Shown: positions 9,076-19,124, counted from the first letter of the stretch. The stretch: DNA of 64,000 nt from JBMYZL01 sp965661765 (GCA_965661765.1 CBFIFE010000005.1:1-64000), one strand, 5' to 3'. The notes: generated by a model from the letters alone, not told the origin. Translations and numbers: made by a program.

Positions 9076-10968
9076 ATGTCTGATTTCCTCCAACACGAAT
9101 GCGGCATTGCGATGCTTCGCCTCAAGAAGCCGCTTCAATTTTACATCGACAAGTACGGCACCGCATTCTACGGAATGAACAAGATGTACCTGTTGATGGA
9201 GAAGCAACACAACAGGGGACAAGACGGTGCGGGTTTGGCCAACATCAAACTTGATGTTGAGCCCGGCCAGCGCTACATCAGCCGGATACGCTCCGTGGAC
9301 AGCCGGCCCATCCAGGACATCTTTTCCCGGGCCCTGGGCCGTTTTGAGGGACTCAGTGCGGATGCGTTGAAAGATGCACAAGGCCTGCAAGCGGAACATG
9401 CCTTCACTGGCGAGGTGTTTCTCGCGCACTTGCGGTATGGCACCTACGGAAAAAACCAGGTGGAGAGTTGTCATCCTTTTTTGCGCCAAAACAACTGGCG
9501 CACCCGCAACTTGGTCGTTGCCGGCAATTTCAACATGACGAACACCGATGAGCTCTTCGACAAGCTCGTGGCATTGGGTCAACATCCCAAAGAGAAGGCA
9601 GATACTGTAACAGTTCTCGAGCGAATCGGACATTTCTTAGACGTGGAAAACCAACGCCTCTTCGATGCCTTCAAGTCAGAAGGAATGGACAACACAGCGA
9701 TATCGAAAGCCATTGGAGACAACTTGAATCTTCAAGAAGTTTTGAAACAAAGTGCGAACTCTTTGGATGGCGGATATGTCATGTGTGGCATGATCGGACA
9801 CGGGGATGCCTTTGTGATGCGAGACCCGCATGGCATTCGGCCTGCGTTTTGGTATGACGATGATGAAATCGCCGTGGTGGCCTCCGAGCGGCCCGTGATT
9901 CAAACTGCGTTCAACCTCAAGACCGAGCAGGTCCAGGAAATCCCGCCAGGTCACGCGTTGCTGATTCGCCGCAGCGGGGCCGTATCGCTTGAGGAGGTGA
10001 AAACACCCCTCGCGCGAACGGCTTGCAGTTTCGAACGGATTTACTTCAGCCGAGGCAATGACCAAGACATCTACGAAGAGCGCAAGGCCCTCGGTCACGC
10101 GATTGTGCCCAAGGTGCTCGAGGCCGTCGAGCACGACCTTGACAACACGGTCACGAGCTTCATTCCCAACACCGCCGAAGTGTGCTTTTACGGGCTCATC
10201 AAGGGGCTCGAGGACCACTTGAACCAGTCGAAAATCTCCCGCATCATCGGCCTTGGCGCAAACCCCGATCCGCAAGAAGTGAACGACATTTTGCGCGAGC
10301 GGCCGCGCATCGAAAAAGTGGCCATCAAAGACGCCAAGCTTCGCACCTTCATTACAGAGGACGCCAGCCGAAATGATTTGGTCGCCCACGTGTATGACAT
10401 CGCTTATGGCACGGTTCGGGCCGGCGTGGACAATCTGGTCGTCATCGATGACAGCATTGTACGCGGCACGACACTGAAACGCTCCATCCTGCGCATCCTC
10501 GACCGGCTCGAACCGCGCCGCATCGTCGTGGTTTCCAGCGCGCCTCAAATTCGCTATCCGGATTGTTATGGCATTGACATGGCCAAACTCGGGGACTTCA
10601 TCGCCTTTCAGGCCGCTGTGAGTTTGTTGCAGGAGCGCGGTTTGGCCCATATCCTGGAAGAAACCTATGCGCAATGCAAGGCGCAGATTTCCTTGCCGAA
10701 AGAGCAGAACAGCAATCAAGTGAAAGCCATTTACGCGCCCTTCACGCCCGATGAGATTTCCGACAGGATTTCCCTGCTGCTCACCCCTGAAGGAATGAAG
10801 GCGGAGGTGAAAATCATTTTCCAGAGCATTGAAGGGCTGCACAAGGCCTGCCCCAACCACACCGGCGACTGGTATTTTACCGGCAACTTCCCCACGCCCG
10901 GAGGGCACAAAGTGGTCAACCGCGCTTTTGTCTATTACATGGAAGGCCGAGACGAACGCGCTTACTGA
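9076..10968 (+). CDS. purF: Amidophosphoribosyltransferase (glutamine PRPP amidotransferase)
   Basis: Catalyses the first committed step of purine synthesis, transferring ammonia from glutamine to PRPP. The 630-residue protein begins MSDFLQHECGIAML; Cys9 is the N-terminal-nucleophile Cys of the class II glutaminase domain, and the glutaminase signature NRGQDGAG follows at about 51-58. The C-terminal half has the PRPP-binding phosphoribosyltransferase motif VVIDDSIVRGTT. The ~630-residue length is the form common in Bacteroidota and is longer than the ~500-residue classical enzyme. The ATG is chosen because a TAnnTTTG promoter lies just upstream. The 3' end overlaps the convergent BCCT gene by 7 nt. 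Confidence 0.92.
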   Translation: MSDFLQHECGIAMLRLKKPLQFYIDKYGTAFYGMNKMYLLMEKQHNRGQDGAGLANIKLDVEPGQRYISRIRSVDSRPIQDIFSRALGRFEGLSADALKDAQGLQAEHAFTGEVFLAHLRYGTYGKNQVESCHPFLRQNNWRTRNLVVAGNFNMTNTDELFDKLVALGQHPKEKADTVTVLERIGHFLDVENQRLFDAFKSEGMDNTAISKAIGDNLNLQEVLKQSANSLDGGYVMCGMIGHGDAFVMRDPHGIRPAFWYDDDEIAVVASERPVIQTAFNLKTEQVQEIPPGHALLIRRSGAVSLEEVKTPLARTACSFERIYFSRGNDQDIYEERKALGHAIVPKVLEAVEHDLDNTVTSFIPNTAEVCFYGLIKGLEDHLNQSKISRIIGLGANPDPQEVNDILRERPRIEKVAIKDAKLRTFITEDASRNDLVAHVYDIAYGTVRAGVDNLVVIDDSIVRGTTLKRSILRILDRLEPRRIVVVSSAPQIRYPDCYGIDMAKLGDFIAFQAAVSLLQERGLAHILEETYAQCKAQISLPKEQNSNQVKAIYAPFTPDEISDRISLLLTPEGMKAEVKIIFQSIEGLHKACPNHTGDWYFTGNFPTPGGHKVVNRAFVYYMEGRDERAY

Positions 10969-12563
10969 GCGCGGCCTTTTTTGCGCTTGTGGCGCTTGAC
11001 CTTCTCCAACTTGGGGCCCATCGGTTTCTTTGTCTCTGGCAGGGCCAACCACTCTGCATGAAGGCCCTTGCGGATGCTGAAAATCATCACAAGGACCAAA
11101 AACGCATAGGGAATGCCCGCCGCGATGCTCATCGATTGCATGGCCTTCAACCCCCCACCCATCAACAACGCTGCCGCGACCGCCCCTTCTGTGATGGCCC
11201 AGAAGATTCGCTGACCCACAGGCGCGTCCAGCGCGCCTCCACTGGTCAACATGTCCACGACGAGCGAACCACTGTCCGAACTGGTAACGAAAAAACTGGT
11301 GACCAACAAAATGCCTACGACGCTCGTGAAAATGGCCAGCGGATACTGCTCGAGCATCACAAACAGCGCGGTGCTCAAGTCCGCTTCGATCGCCTCCCCC
11401 ACGGCGCTGATCCCAGCCAACTCCAATTCCAGCGCAGAAGTTCCAAACACCGAGAACCAGAAAAATGTAAAGAGCACTGGAACGATCAAGACGTTCAACA
11501 AAAACTCTCGAACCGTTCTGCCCTTGCTGATCCGGGCAATGAAAATGCCCACAAAGGGCGACCATGCAATCCACCAAGCCCAGTAAAACACCGTCCAGTC
11601 ATGCTGCCACTCCCCATCTCGCCGAAAGGCCTCCGTCCATGTGCCCAGCGAAATGATGTTCTGCAAATAATTTCCCGTTGACTGGACAAAGACATCCAGG
11701 ATTTTCACCGTCGGCCCCACAATCAAGACCAGAAGCATCAGGCCGATGGCCAACCAAATGTTGAGCTCCGAAAGCAACTTCACCCCCTTTTTCAATCCTG
11801 TCACCACACTGATGGTCGCAAACAAGGTGATGATGGCAATGAGCAAAACTTGGAAGTTCACGGAGGACTCCAAGGGTGTCAAGTGCGCGAGGCCAGAAGC
11901 GATTTGTTGAACGCCAAAACCCAAGGATGTTGCAAGCCCCACCAAGGTGGCAATCACGGCGACCACATCAATGGTGTGGCCGATCACGCCATAGATGCGT
12001 TGGCCCAGGATGGGGTAAAATATGCTTCGTATCGAAAGCGGAAGGCCCCGATTGAAGGTGAAAAAGGCCATGCCCAAGCCCACGATGCCATAGACAGCCC
12101 ATGGATACACCCCATAGTGCAAGTAGCTGACCTGGAAGGCCAGTGCCGCTCGATCGGGCTGTCCGTCCAGCGGATAGGGCGGCTGCTTGAAGTGAATCAT
12201 CGGCTCGGCAACGCCGAAAAACACCAACCCAATCCCCATCCCTGCCGAAAACAGCATGGCCAGCCAAGTTCCCTTCTTGAATTCTGGCACGGCATCCGCC
12301 CCACCAATCCGCACACGTCCATACTTCCCCAACGCAAACCACAGCGCAGCCAAAAAGGCGAGGTTCACTGTCAAAATCAACATCCACCCAAAATTCTTGT
12401 AGGCAGAAACTTGAAAATCGGTGAAGAAGGATTCGATCTCTGTCCTCGCCACAAACGTGGAGAGGACAAACACAAAGACAATTGCCGCGGCCGGAACAAA
12501 GACCGGCAGGCTCAAATTGAAGTGGCGGTGGTACCAGCGAGAAAGGGCGGATTCTGATTTCAT
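10962..12563 (-). CDS. BCCT family betaine/carnitine/choline transporter
   Basis: Secondary transporter for quaternary-ammonium osmolytes, in the inner membrane. The 533-residue protein has about 12 hydrophobic segments and the BCCT landmarks: the Gly-rich unwound helix AMLFSAGMGIGLVFFGVAEP (about 103-122), WTVFYWAWWIAWSPFVG in the substrate-binding helix, and a charged C-terminal tail rich in Lys/Arg (residues 505-533), which in relatives such as BetP takes part in osmotic sensing. The AGMGIGLVFFG segment suggests proton or sodium coupling but cannot separate them. It is separated from the upstream susCD operon by a strong terminator and so is probably transcribed on its own. Confidence 0.93.
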   Translation of the reverse strand: MKSESALSRWYHRHFNLSLPVFVPAAAIVFVFVLSTFVARTEIESFFTDFQVSAYKNFGWMLILTVNLAFLAALWFALGKYGRVRIGGADAVPEFKKGTWLAMLFSAGMGIGLVFFGVAEPMIHFKQPPYPLDGQPDRAALAFQVSYLHYGVYPWAVYGIVGLGMAFFTFNRGLPLSIRSIFYPILGQRIYGVIGHTIDVVAVIATLVGLATSLGFGVQQIASGLAHLTPLESSVNFQVLLIAIITLFATISVVTGLKKGVKLLSELNIWLAIGLMLLVLIVGPTVKILDVFVQSTGNYLQNIISLGTWTEAFRRDGEWQHDWTVFYWAWWIAWSPFVGIFIARISKGRTVREFLLNVLIVPVLFTFFWFSVFGTSALELELAGISAVGEAIEADLSTALFVMLEQYPLAIFTSVVGILLVTSFFVTSSDSGSLVVDMLTSGGALDAPVGQRIFWAITEGAVAAALLMGGGLKAMQSMSIAAGIPYAFLVLVMIFSIRKGLHAEWLALPETKKPMGPKLEKVKRHKRKKGRAQ

Positions 12564-12573
12564 TCGCAGCGAA

Positions 12574-12604
12574 AATAAAAAACGCCCGGCACAAAGACCG
12601 GGCG
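12574..12604 (-). terminator. Rho-independent terminator after susD
   Basis: Perfect 7-bp GC-rich arms CGCCCGG (12583-12589) and CCGGGCG (12598-12604) with an 8-nt loop. On the minus strand the hairpin is followed by a T-rich run (12574-12582). It closes the susC-susD transcript before the BCCT gene. Confidence 0.85.
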
Positions 12605-12656
12605 CTTGTTGTCACATTCTGAAGAGCTGATGCCCCTCATCCAGTGACCACTCAAC

Positions 12657-14162
12657 TCAGTTGCCTACAAGCCACATCGCTCCATTGAAGTCATTGCCTC
12701 CGTAGGATTGAATGGCATTGTTGTAATTCTCTCCGTTCAAGCTCTGCTCCTCACCTGGGTAAACAAAACGCAAGGGCAACATGTCCCCGTTCGTGTTGTT
12801 GCAAGGAGGCGTCAAGAATGGCAGTGCCGCCCAGTCACCCGAAGCCGCACTGTACCAGCGACGGACCTCGAAATAGCCTTCCATCCCGTGGAAATAGAGC
12901 GCCGCCCATTTTTGCTCCTGAATTCTCAGTAACGTGCCATCGTAGGCCACTTCCGGTTGTGCCAAGAAGTCATCAACGCTCGACAAACCCGTGTCTTCGG
13001 GATTCGCCTCATGATCCATCATGGACGCGACAATCCCGTTGTTGTAATGGGCCTCTGCATCTCCTGACGTCCAGCCATTGAAAGCGCCTTCTGACAGCAC
13101 AAACTCCTGCTCGGCATAGCTCAACCACACCCCCCTGGCCTTTTCGGGTGCCACCGGATGGCCTGGATAGTCGTAGTACGCATAGCCCAAGCGGGACCCG
13201 GAGTCATCGCATCCCTTGCCGCCATTGATCCAACCGGCAAACTCCTCATTGTCTGTGCCAATGGTGGCATCTGTGGGCCGGCCATACGCCATCAACCGGG
13301 GATCATTTGTCGCGGTGAAATGCGCCACAATTTGCTCACCCAAACGAACCGATTCAAAATCGCCTGTCTTGAAAGGAATCAATGGGAATTCATTGGGGAA
13401 CGAACCCGTGTACGTCAAAGCCGCGTTGTGTGCCACCCCTTCCATCAACGGACGGGTTGCCACATCAGCAAACTCTGCCGCCACATCCGTTGCCTCCGAA
13501 GCGTGCATCAACAACCTGAGGTGCAGTGCATTGGCAAAGCGATTCCACAAGTCCGCATCGCCACCATAGAGGATGTCGCCAGAGATGGATCCGTTCCCGG
13601 TTTGGAACAAATCGTGGGCCTCATCAAGCAAATCCAACAATCCACCTTCTGCCAAGTAGATGTTCTCCTGGCTGTCGTAGACCGGGGTGAAGATCCCCTC
13701 CTCCCCCGCGAGCGCCTCGAAATAAGGAACGTCGCCGTAGGTGTCCGTCAAAACGCTGAAAGCGAACGCACGCAAGGTCTTGCCCACTGCCAACATGTGG
13801 TCATTGCCCTCAGCAGTGGCCACACGTTCGATGTTCTCAATGTCCCGAAGTGCACCGTAAAGTCCCTGCCACAAAGGCTCCACGCCGATGATGGGCGCAG
13901 AATTCCAATTGTAGATGTCCACCTCATTTCGCAGCGACTTGGCCGTGTGCTGGGAAGCACAATTCGAAATGAAGAATGCATGTCCAACCAAGGTGTTGCT
14001 GATGTCGCGAATCACCCCTGGCAACATGATGTCCGCCGTAACGCTCTCCGGCTGATTGGGGTTTTCGTTGAGGTCTTCGAGCTTGTCGCACCCCACCAAA
14101 ACCAATCCTCCCAACCCCAAGACCGTCAGTGCCTTTGTCATATTTTTCAATGTGTTTTTCAT
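12657..14162 (-). CDS. SusD/RagB-like outer-membrane nutrient-binding lipoprotein
   Basis: Surface lipoprotein that lids a SusC-type TonB-dependent channel and binds its substrate. The 501-residue protein has a signal peptide ending in LVGC with the lipid-attachment Cys at 25, then the SusD-like_2 style opening DLNENPNQPESVTADIMLPGVI and the TPR-like helical body; AYYDYPGHPVAPEKARGVWLSYAEQEFVLSE resembles the conserved central region of that subfamily (pattern recognised, not searched). It starts 19 nt after the susC stop. No glycoside hydrolase or protease lies alongside, so the pair may take up peptides or another oligomer; substrate is not determinable here. Confidence 0.92.
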   Translation of the reverse strand: MKNTLKNMTKALTVLGLGGLVLVGCDKLEDLNENPNQPESVTADIMLPGVIRDISNTLVGHAFFISNCASQHTAKSLRNEVDIYNWNSAPIIGVEPLWQGLYGALRDIENIERVATAEGNDHMLAVGKTLRAFAFSVLTDTYGDVPYFEALAGEEGIFTPVYDSQENIYLAEGGLLDLLDEAHDLFQTGNGSISGDILYGGDADLWNRFANALHLRLLMHASEATDVAAEFADVATRPLMEGVAHNAALTYTGSFPNEFPLIPFKTGDFESVRLGEQIVAHFTATNDPRLMAYGRPTDATIGTDNEEFAGWINGGKGCDDSGSRLGYAYYDYPGHPVAPEKARGVWLSYAEQEFVLSEGAFNGWTSGDAEAHYNNGIVASMMDHEANPEDTGLSSVDDFLAQPEVAYDGTLLRIQEQKWAALYFHGMEGYFEVRRWYSAASGDWAALPFLTPPCNNTNGDMLPLRFVYPGEEQSLNGENYNNAIQSYGGNDFNGAMWLVGN

Positions 14163-14180
14163 CTGGACTGTCTTTTCAAA

Positions 14181-17100
14181 TCAAAAGTTGAGGTTGAGGG
14201 AGAAACCCACTGTCCGCATCGTCGGAAGCGAAGTGGATTCAAAGCCTGGCACAAAAGTTCCACCACGAATCGAATAGGTCTCCGGGTCGATTGAAGGCAC
14301 CTTCGTGAACAACAGCAAGTTGCGGCCGACCAAGGACACCGTCGCGCTTTGTGCACCGATTTTGTCAGCGAACGACTGAGGCAACGCATAGCCGACCCGG
14401 AGCTCACGCAATTTCAAGTAAGTCGCATCATATGTGGCCGCCTCAATGTTGTCTCGGCTGAAACCGTTGCCATAGTAGGCATAGAAGTAGTCCCGCGTCG
14501 GAGCAGCCACCGTGTTCTCAACAAGGTTCCCGCTGTCGTCGTACATCACCCCTGGTCCCACAACACCCCAGCTGTCTTGCCCGACAGCGGTATACACCGG
14601 AACGCCCTCTGCATCGTAAGACACATCATAGGTTTCACGCCCTTCCAAAGTGCTCAGGTCAAGGTTCGGATCGTCGTTGTTCGTGATGGCACCGCCTGTG
14701 GCGCTGAGCGCGTGGGTGCGGCTGTAAATTTTTCCGCCGATTTGGGCCGAAAGCAGCATGCCCACCGAGAAACGGCCGATGGTGAAGTTGTTGTCCCAAC
14801 CGATCAGCGCGTCCGGCTGGTAAGTCCCTGCGGAAACCTTGTCCTGCGTCAGCAATGGCAAGCCGTTCGCATGAATGATGTTCCCCTCGTCGTCCCGCTG
14901 GAAGCCCAAACCGACGAGTTGTCCCAACGGCTGCCCTTCAATCGCCTCGAGGCTCAAGTCCTGGCCACCGTCATTGGGATAGACGTCTGCGATCATTTGG
15001 TAAGACGTGATTTCATCCGGCAATGACAACACCTCGCTTCGGTTGCGTGTGAAGTTCAACGTCGAGTTCCAAACCAGCTTTTCATTCTCCACCGGCGTCC
15101 CGCTCAACACGAGCTCAAGACCTTGGTTCTGAATTTCTCCCGAGTTCAAAATTCGGCTGGTGTAGCCAGAAGTTGAAGCGAGCGGCAAGTTCACGATTTG
15201 GTCTCTGGAGACCAGATTGTACCAGGCCAAATCCAAGCCCAACCGTCCATTCCAAAACCGCATGTCCAATCCCACTTCCACAGAAGTTGTTCGTTCCGGA
15301 AGCAAGTTCGCATTGTTCAACTGAGCGCTCTCGCCCGCCACCGGAAACTCTCCCCATGCATTGTCATACTCATAGATGTTCCGAATGCGATAGGGATTGG
15401 TGTCCCCCCCGACCTCGGCATATGCAGCGCGCAACTTCGCAAACGACAAATTCGATGTGGGCTGGATGTCGATGATCTCCGACAGAATCGCACTCAACGA
15501 AACGCTGGGGTAGAAATAGCTGTTGTTCTCCGAAGGCAACGTCGAGCTCCAATCGTTCCGGCCCGTCACATCCAAGTACAGGTAATTCTTGTAACTGAAG
15601 TTTGCCACGGCGAAAAGGCTGTTGATGCCTTTGTTGTAGCGGAATTGGTCATTGATGACAGCCGTCCGCGAATTGCCCAAATTGTAAATGCCAGGAATCA
15701 GCAACTGTGGCGCGTTCGCCCGAAGTGTCGAGCTCTCTTGGCGCATGATGTTTCCACCCGCTTTGAAGTTGAAGTTCAAATCCTTGTCGTAATCCAGTCC
15801 ATCATAGCTGAAAAGGATTTCGTTGTTCGTCTCCATGAAGCTCAACTCGTCCTCGCGGTAGCTTCCGAGCAAAACGGACTTCGTGGACATCGCGCGGCGG
15901 AATTGCCGGCTGTCGTTGTTGATGTCCACCCCGAAACGGTAGCGAACACTCCAACGATCTGTCAAGTCCAACTCCGCCAAAGCATTTCCGAACAAACGAT
16001 CCGCGGTGAAGGCGTTCGTGTTCTCATTGACCACAAACCAAGGGTTGTTTGTCCACAACTCCTCCACGTTGCTTTGCTGAACATTCTCCAGACCTGGCTT
16101 CCAGTAATTCTGCAAATCATCGATGCTCGCATTGCGTTGGAACCAAATCCAGTTGTACATGATGGAGCTGCTCTCATCGTATCCGGCGTTGGGCACGTTG
16201 TCGCTGCCACTTCGTACGTAATTCGCGTTCATCCGAACGCGCAGGCGTTCATTGATGGTCTGCCCGGCGCTCATGCTCATCGTGTGGCGGCCCAAATCCG
16301 TGTTGGGCACGATGCCGCGGCTCTTCAAGTTAGTGTACGCCATGCGGAAATCTCCCTCATCCGTCTGATTGGCCACCGCCACGTGGTTTCGGGTGGTGAT
16401 GCCGGTTTGGAAGAAGTTGCGGATGTTGTCCGGCGCTGCGGTGAAAGGCACCGCCTCACCATTGGAATTCCATTGCACAATCGGTGTCCCGTCCATGCGC
16501 GGACCCCAATTCTCGCCGAAAGCATCGTAATAATCCCCCGTGTACGTTGTTCCGCCGTTGTAGCTGTACCGACCGTATCCACCGACACCATATTCGTCTT
16601 GGTAGTCGGGGAGGCGCAGCACACTCGAAAACGTGGTGGTGCTGTTCAAGGTGACTCCCCATCCCTTTGCGCCCTGGCCGGTTTTCGTGGTGACCAAAAT
16701 CACGCCATTCGCAGCACGGGTGCCGTACAAAGCCGCAGCAGCAGGGCCCTTCAGAACCGAAATCTCCGCAATGTCATCCGGGTTGATGATTTGGGCCGCG
16801 TTTCCGAAATCAATCGTGGTCGAACCATTCAAACCGTCGCCCGGAGAGAACAGCCCATTTGTGATCGGAATGCCGTTCACCACAAACAGCGCTTGGTTGT
16901 CGCCAGACAAAGAGTTTTCACCGCGAATGGTGATGTTCGCCGAAGCCGTAGGACCTGCCGCCGAACCCTGAATGTTCACACCGGCGAGCTTGCCGTTCAA
17001 ACCATTCACGATGTTCGTCGCAGGCACTTGATTGACTTGCTGGCCATCCAGCTTTTGGATGGCATAGCCCAGGGATTTCTCAGAACGCTTGACCCCAAGT

Positions 17101-17471
17101 GCCGTTACGACCACCTCATCGATTCCGATGACGCCGGACAGCTTGATGTTGTAAGTTTTCCGGCCGTCCAATGGCACCACTTTCGACTGGTAGCCGACAA
17201 AACTGACCAGCAGCTGCTTGTCATTCGCCTGGACTTCCAACGAGAAGGTTCCGTCGGGCATGGTGACAACGCCTCGCTGGGTTCCATCCACAATCACATT
17301 GGCACCCGGCAAAGGCAGGCCTTCTGTGTCGCTGACGGTGCCGGAGATCTGCAGCGATTGCGCATTCAATGCGCCCGCAGTCCCCAACAACCCAATGAAC
17401 ATGCTGAAGAGCAGTGCGTGACGTGCACCAGCCGAGCGGAACGTCCGCCAAGTTGTTTTGTATTGCAGCAT
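14181..17471 (-). CDS. SusC/RagA family TonB-linked outer-membrane transporter
   Basis: TonB-dependent import channel of 1096 residues. Order: signal peptide (about 1-38, ending NAQ), a carboxypeptidase-regulatory-like N-terminal domain (QISGTVSDTEGLPLPGANV), a TonB-box region, a plug domain (VVTALGVKRSEKSLGYAIQ through GLNGKLAGVNIQGSAAGPT and VVNGIPI), then a long beta-barrel ending in the aromatic-rich strand SLNLNF. A longer form from an upstream ATG at 17504 overlaps the promoter element at 17502-17509, so ATG 17471 is taken as the start. It pairs with susD downstream and follows a marR gene, whose product is the likeliest local regulator. Confidence 0.94.
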   Translation of the reverse strand: MLQYKTTWRTFRSAGARHALLFSMFIGLLGTAGALNAQSLQISGTVSDTEGLPLPGANVIVDGTQRGVVTMPDGTFSLEVQANDKQLLVSFVGYQSKVVPLDGRKTYNIKLSGVIGIDEVVVTALGVKRSEKSLGYAIQKLDGQQVNQVPATNIVNGLNGKLAGVNIQGSAAGPTASANITIRGENSLSGDNQALFVVNGIPITNGLFSPGDGLNGSTTIDFGNAAQIINPDDIAEISVLKGPAAAALYGTRAANGVILVTTKTGQGAKGWGVTLNSTTTFSSVLRLPDYQDEYGVGGYGRYSYNGGTTYTGDYYDAFGENWGPRMDGTPIVQWNSNGEAVPFTAAPDNIRNFFQTGITTRNHVAVANQTDEGDFRMAYTNLKSRGIVPNTDLGRHTMSMSAGQTINERLRVRMNANYVRSGSDNVPNAGYDESSSIMYNWIWFQRNASIDDLQNYWKPGLENVQQSNVEELWTNNPWFVVNENTNAFTADRLFGNALAELDLTDRWSVRYRFGVDINNDSRQFRRAMSTKSVLLGSYREDELSFMETNNEILFSYDGLDYDKDLNFNFKAGGNIMRQESSTLRANAPQLLIPGIYNLGNSRTAVINDQFRYNKGINSLFAVANFSYKNYLYLDVTGRNDWSSTLPSENNSYFYPSVSLSAILSEIIDIQPTSNLSFAKLRAAYAEVGGDTNPYRIRNIYEYDNAWGEFPVAGESAQLNNANLLPERTTSVEVGLDMRFWNGRLGLDLAWYNLVSRDQIVNLPLASTSGYTSRILNSGEIQNQGLELVLSGTPVENEKLVWNSTLNFTRNRSEVLSLPDEITSYQMIADVYPNDGGQDLSLEAIEGQPLGQLVGLGFQRDDEGNIIHANGLPLLTQDKVSAGTYQPDALIGWDNNFTIGRFSVGMLLSAQIGGKIYSRTHALSATGGAITNNDDPNLDLSTLEGRETYDVSYDAEGVPVYTAVGQDSWGVVGPGVMYDDSGNLVENTVAAPTRDYFYAYYGNGFSRDNIEAATYDATYLKLRELRVGYALPQSFADKIGAQSATVSLVGRNLLLFTKVPSIDPETYSIRGGTFVPGFESTSLPTMRTVGFSLNLNF

Positions 17472-17501
17472 AAGAAGCAGTCGATTTGGTGAATCGCCCT
17501 G

Positions 17502-17533
17502 CAAACCTAGCCACTATTTTCTACAGAAACAAA
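17502..17533 (-). promoter_or_regulatory. Promoter of susC-susD
   Basis: Minus-strand TTTG (17530-17533), a 20-nt spacer, and TAGGTTTG (17502-17509): a near-ideal Bacteroidota sigma factor promoter (-33 TTTG, -7 TAnnTTTG). Transcription would start near 17498, leaving a leader of about 27 nt before ATG 17471. It lies in the 71-nt gap after marR. Confidence 0.7.
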
Positions 17534-17542
17534 ATGGCCTCC

Positions 17543-18049
17543 TCACTCCTCGCCTGGAAGCTGGCCAGGCTGGTGGAATTCTGTTTCGGCCGTCACGATC
17601 GGTGCAGCATCCACCCGCTCGATTTCCAAGAAGTCAATGATTGTGTCAAATGAGGACTTTAACTTCTGGAAATCAGCAACTGACAAGCTGTCCATTCGCT
17701 CGACAATCTTGTCGTGAAGGATCTGTGGATTCTCTCGAACAATGCCAGCGCCGCGATCTGTGAGAATGATCAACGATTTTCTTTTGTCCTGGGATTTGGG
17801 AAGTTTCGCAACGAAACCATTCCGCTCCAGTCGCTGCACAATCCCCGTGGTGGTGCTCGGGTTGAGTTGCAACGCCTCCTTGATTTCCTTCATGGACGCG
17901 ATGTAATCCGTACGGTCATTCAAGTAACTGAGGCACAGGTACTGCGGAATGCTGACACCGTACTCGCGCTCCACGCGCTTGCCTTCGAGGTTGACTGCTC
18001 GAATGATGCGGCGCAAATCCGAAAGGATGGACTGATGGGACTCCTTCAT
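17543..18049 (-). CDS. MarR family transcriptional regulator
   Basis: Winged-helix regulator of 168 residues. The core is SMKEIKEALQLNPSTTTGIVQRLERNGFVAK (about 52-82), the MarR recognition region, followed by the wing SQDKRKSLIILTDRG with the conserved Asp-x-Arg, and dimerisation helices at both ends. Its ATG overlaps the stop of the upstream secreted-protein gene by 4 nt (ATGA), so the two are coupled. Position just before susC suggests control of the susCD promoter, perhaps in response to the imported compound; this is inference from context. Confidence 0.9.
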   Translation of the reverse strand: MKESHQSILSDLRRIIRAVNLEGKRVEREYGVSIPQYLCLSYLNDRTDYIASMKEIKEALQLNPSTTTGIVQRLERNGFVAKLPKSQDKRKSLIILTDRGAGIVRENPQILHDKIVERMDSLSVADFQKLKSSFDTIIDFLEIERVDAAPIVTAETEFHQPGQLPGEE

Positions 18050-19071
18050 GGCTGAATCACAAATGATTGTGGGACGTAGGCATGGCCCGAAGCGCGCAGA
18101 ATGTAGGTTCCCGGCGCAAGGTCAGCTGGCAAAACAAAGGTTGTGGCTTGCGCACCAGGCCAAACCTGCTCCCGCCAAACCACTCGACCCGATGCATCCG
18201 CAATGGCAACGGATGAAGGACCCGGTGCCAAAGCCGGCCAAACAATGGTCACGGGCGCTCCCGATCGAGCTGGATTCGGAAAAAGAGCGAAACGCGCTGG
18301 TTGATTGGATGCGGCAAGCGGGACATCCATGACGTAATCCGTCAATTGCAGCCCAAAATTCGTCGTGGCTCCATCCAAAACCTCGCCGGCCTCGTCGTAC
18401 AGCGTCTCCACAATTTCCACCGACGACAATCGCGACACGAAAAACACGCCATCAAGCAATTGCCGTGAATTCAACTCCGCAGTATACACCCAACCCGAAG
18501 GCAGGGTATCCACAATCACCTCCTGCAAATCAACCATGTGAATGTCTGACAGCACCTCTCCACTGGCGAGGTTCAGGGTGCCCGTTCCCCGGTAAGTGGC
18601 TGTGACATTGCCGGATCGAACCGTTTCCTCGCCATCCACAACATAGGCTGCGGAAAACTCGTCTGTCCACACCTGTCCGATTTCCGGACCAAAAGGCAAC
18701 GGCATGTACACCTCCGGATCACTGTAAGCCACCACAACGCCACCTTGCACACCGCCATAATACGTGCTTCCCTCAGAAAAGGAATAGTAGGTCGATGTCC
18801 CCGCAGCGTTCATGCCAAACGCGGCATTGGGAAAAGACTTGCCCCACGGGGTCAGCGCCGCGGTGGAAACCGCGCTCATGGTTTGGTCCAACACCGCAAC
18901 GGCTGTCGCATCCCAAACCGTCGAACCATCCTCGGCCGGCAAAGCCAATGGGAACGCCTCCAACACATCCTGATAAACGGTATCACCATGCAGCACTTGG
19001 GGCGCCGTCAATTGCGCCACCACCGGCGTCAAAGACAAGGTCAAAGCAAACAGAAATAAGAGTCTTTGCAT
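18046..19071 (-). CDS. Secreted protein with T9SS type A sorting domain
   Basis: 341-residue exported protein of unknown function. Signal peptide MQRLLFLFALTLSLTPVVAQ, a middle region of about 230 residues without a domain I recognise, and a C-terminal T9SS type A sorting domain (FALFPNPARSGAPVTI, then VAIADASGRVVWRE and LAPGTYILRASG, ending FVIQP) that directs passage through the type IX secretion system and usually surface attachment. Translationally coupled to marR downstream and upstream of susCD, so it may belong to the same uptake locus. No catalytic motif was seen. Confidence 0.85.
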   Translation of the reverse strand: MQRLLFLFALTLSLTPVVAQLTAPQVLHGDTVYQDVLEAFPLALPAEDGSTVWDATAVAVLDQTMSAVSTAALTPWGKSFPNAAFGMNAAGTSTYYSFSEGSTYYGGVQGGVVVAYSDPEVYMPLPFGPEIGQVWTDEFSAAYVVDGEETVRSGNVTATYRGTGTLNLASGEVLSDIHMVDLQEVIVDTLPSGWVYTAELNSRQLLDGVFFVSRLSSVEIVETLYDEAGEVLDGATTNFGLQLTDYVMDVPLAASNQPARFALFPNPARSGAPVTIVWPALAPGPSSVAIADASGRVVWREQVWPGAQATTFVLPADLAPGTYILRASGHAYVPQSFVIQP

Positions 19072-19124
19072 CTGGAATCGGTTTGCAACAAACTTCGGTC
19101 AAAAACCGCAGGTTCCATCAAAGC

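Noticed and set aside
15198..17492. 764-codon plus-strand frame opposite susC
   Set aside because: Shadow of the strongly biased susC codons; the minus-strand SusC reads through all expected domains.
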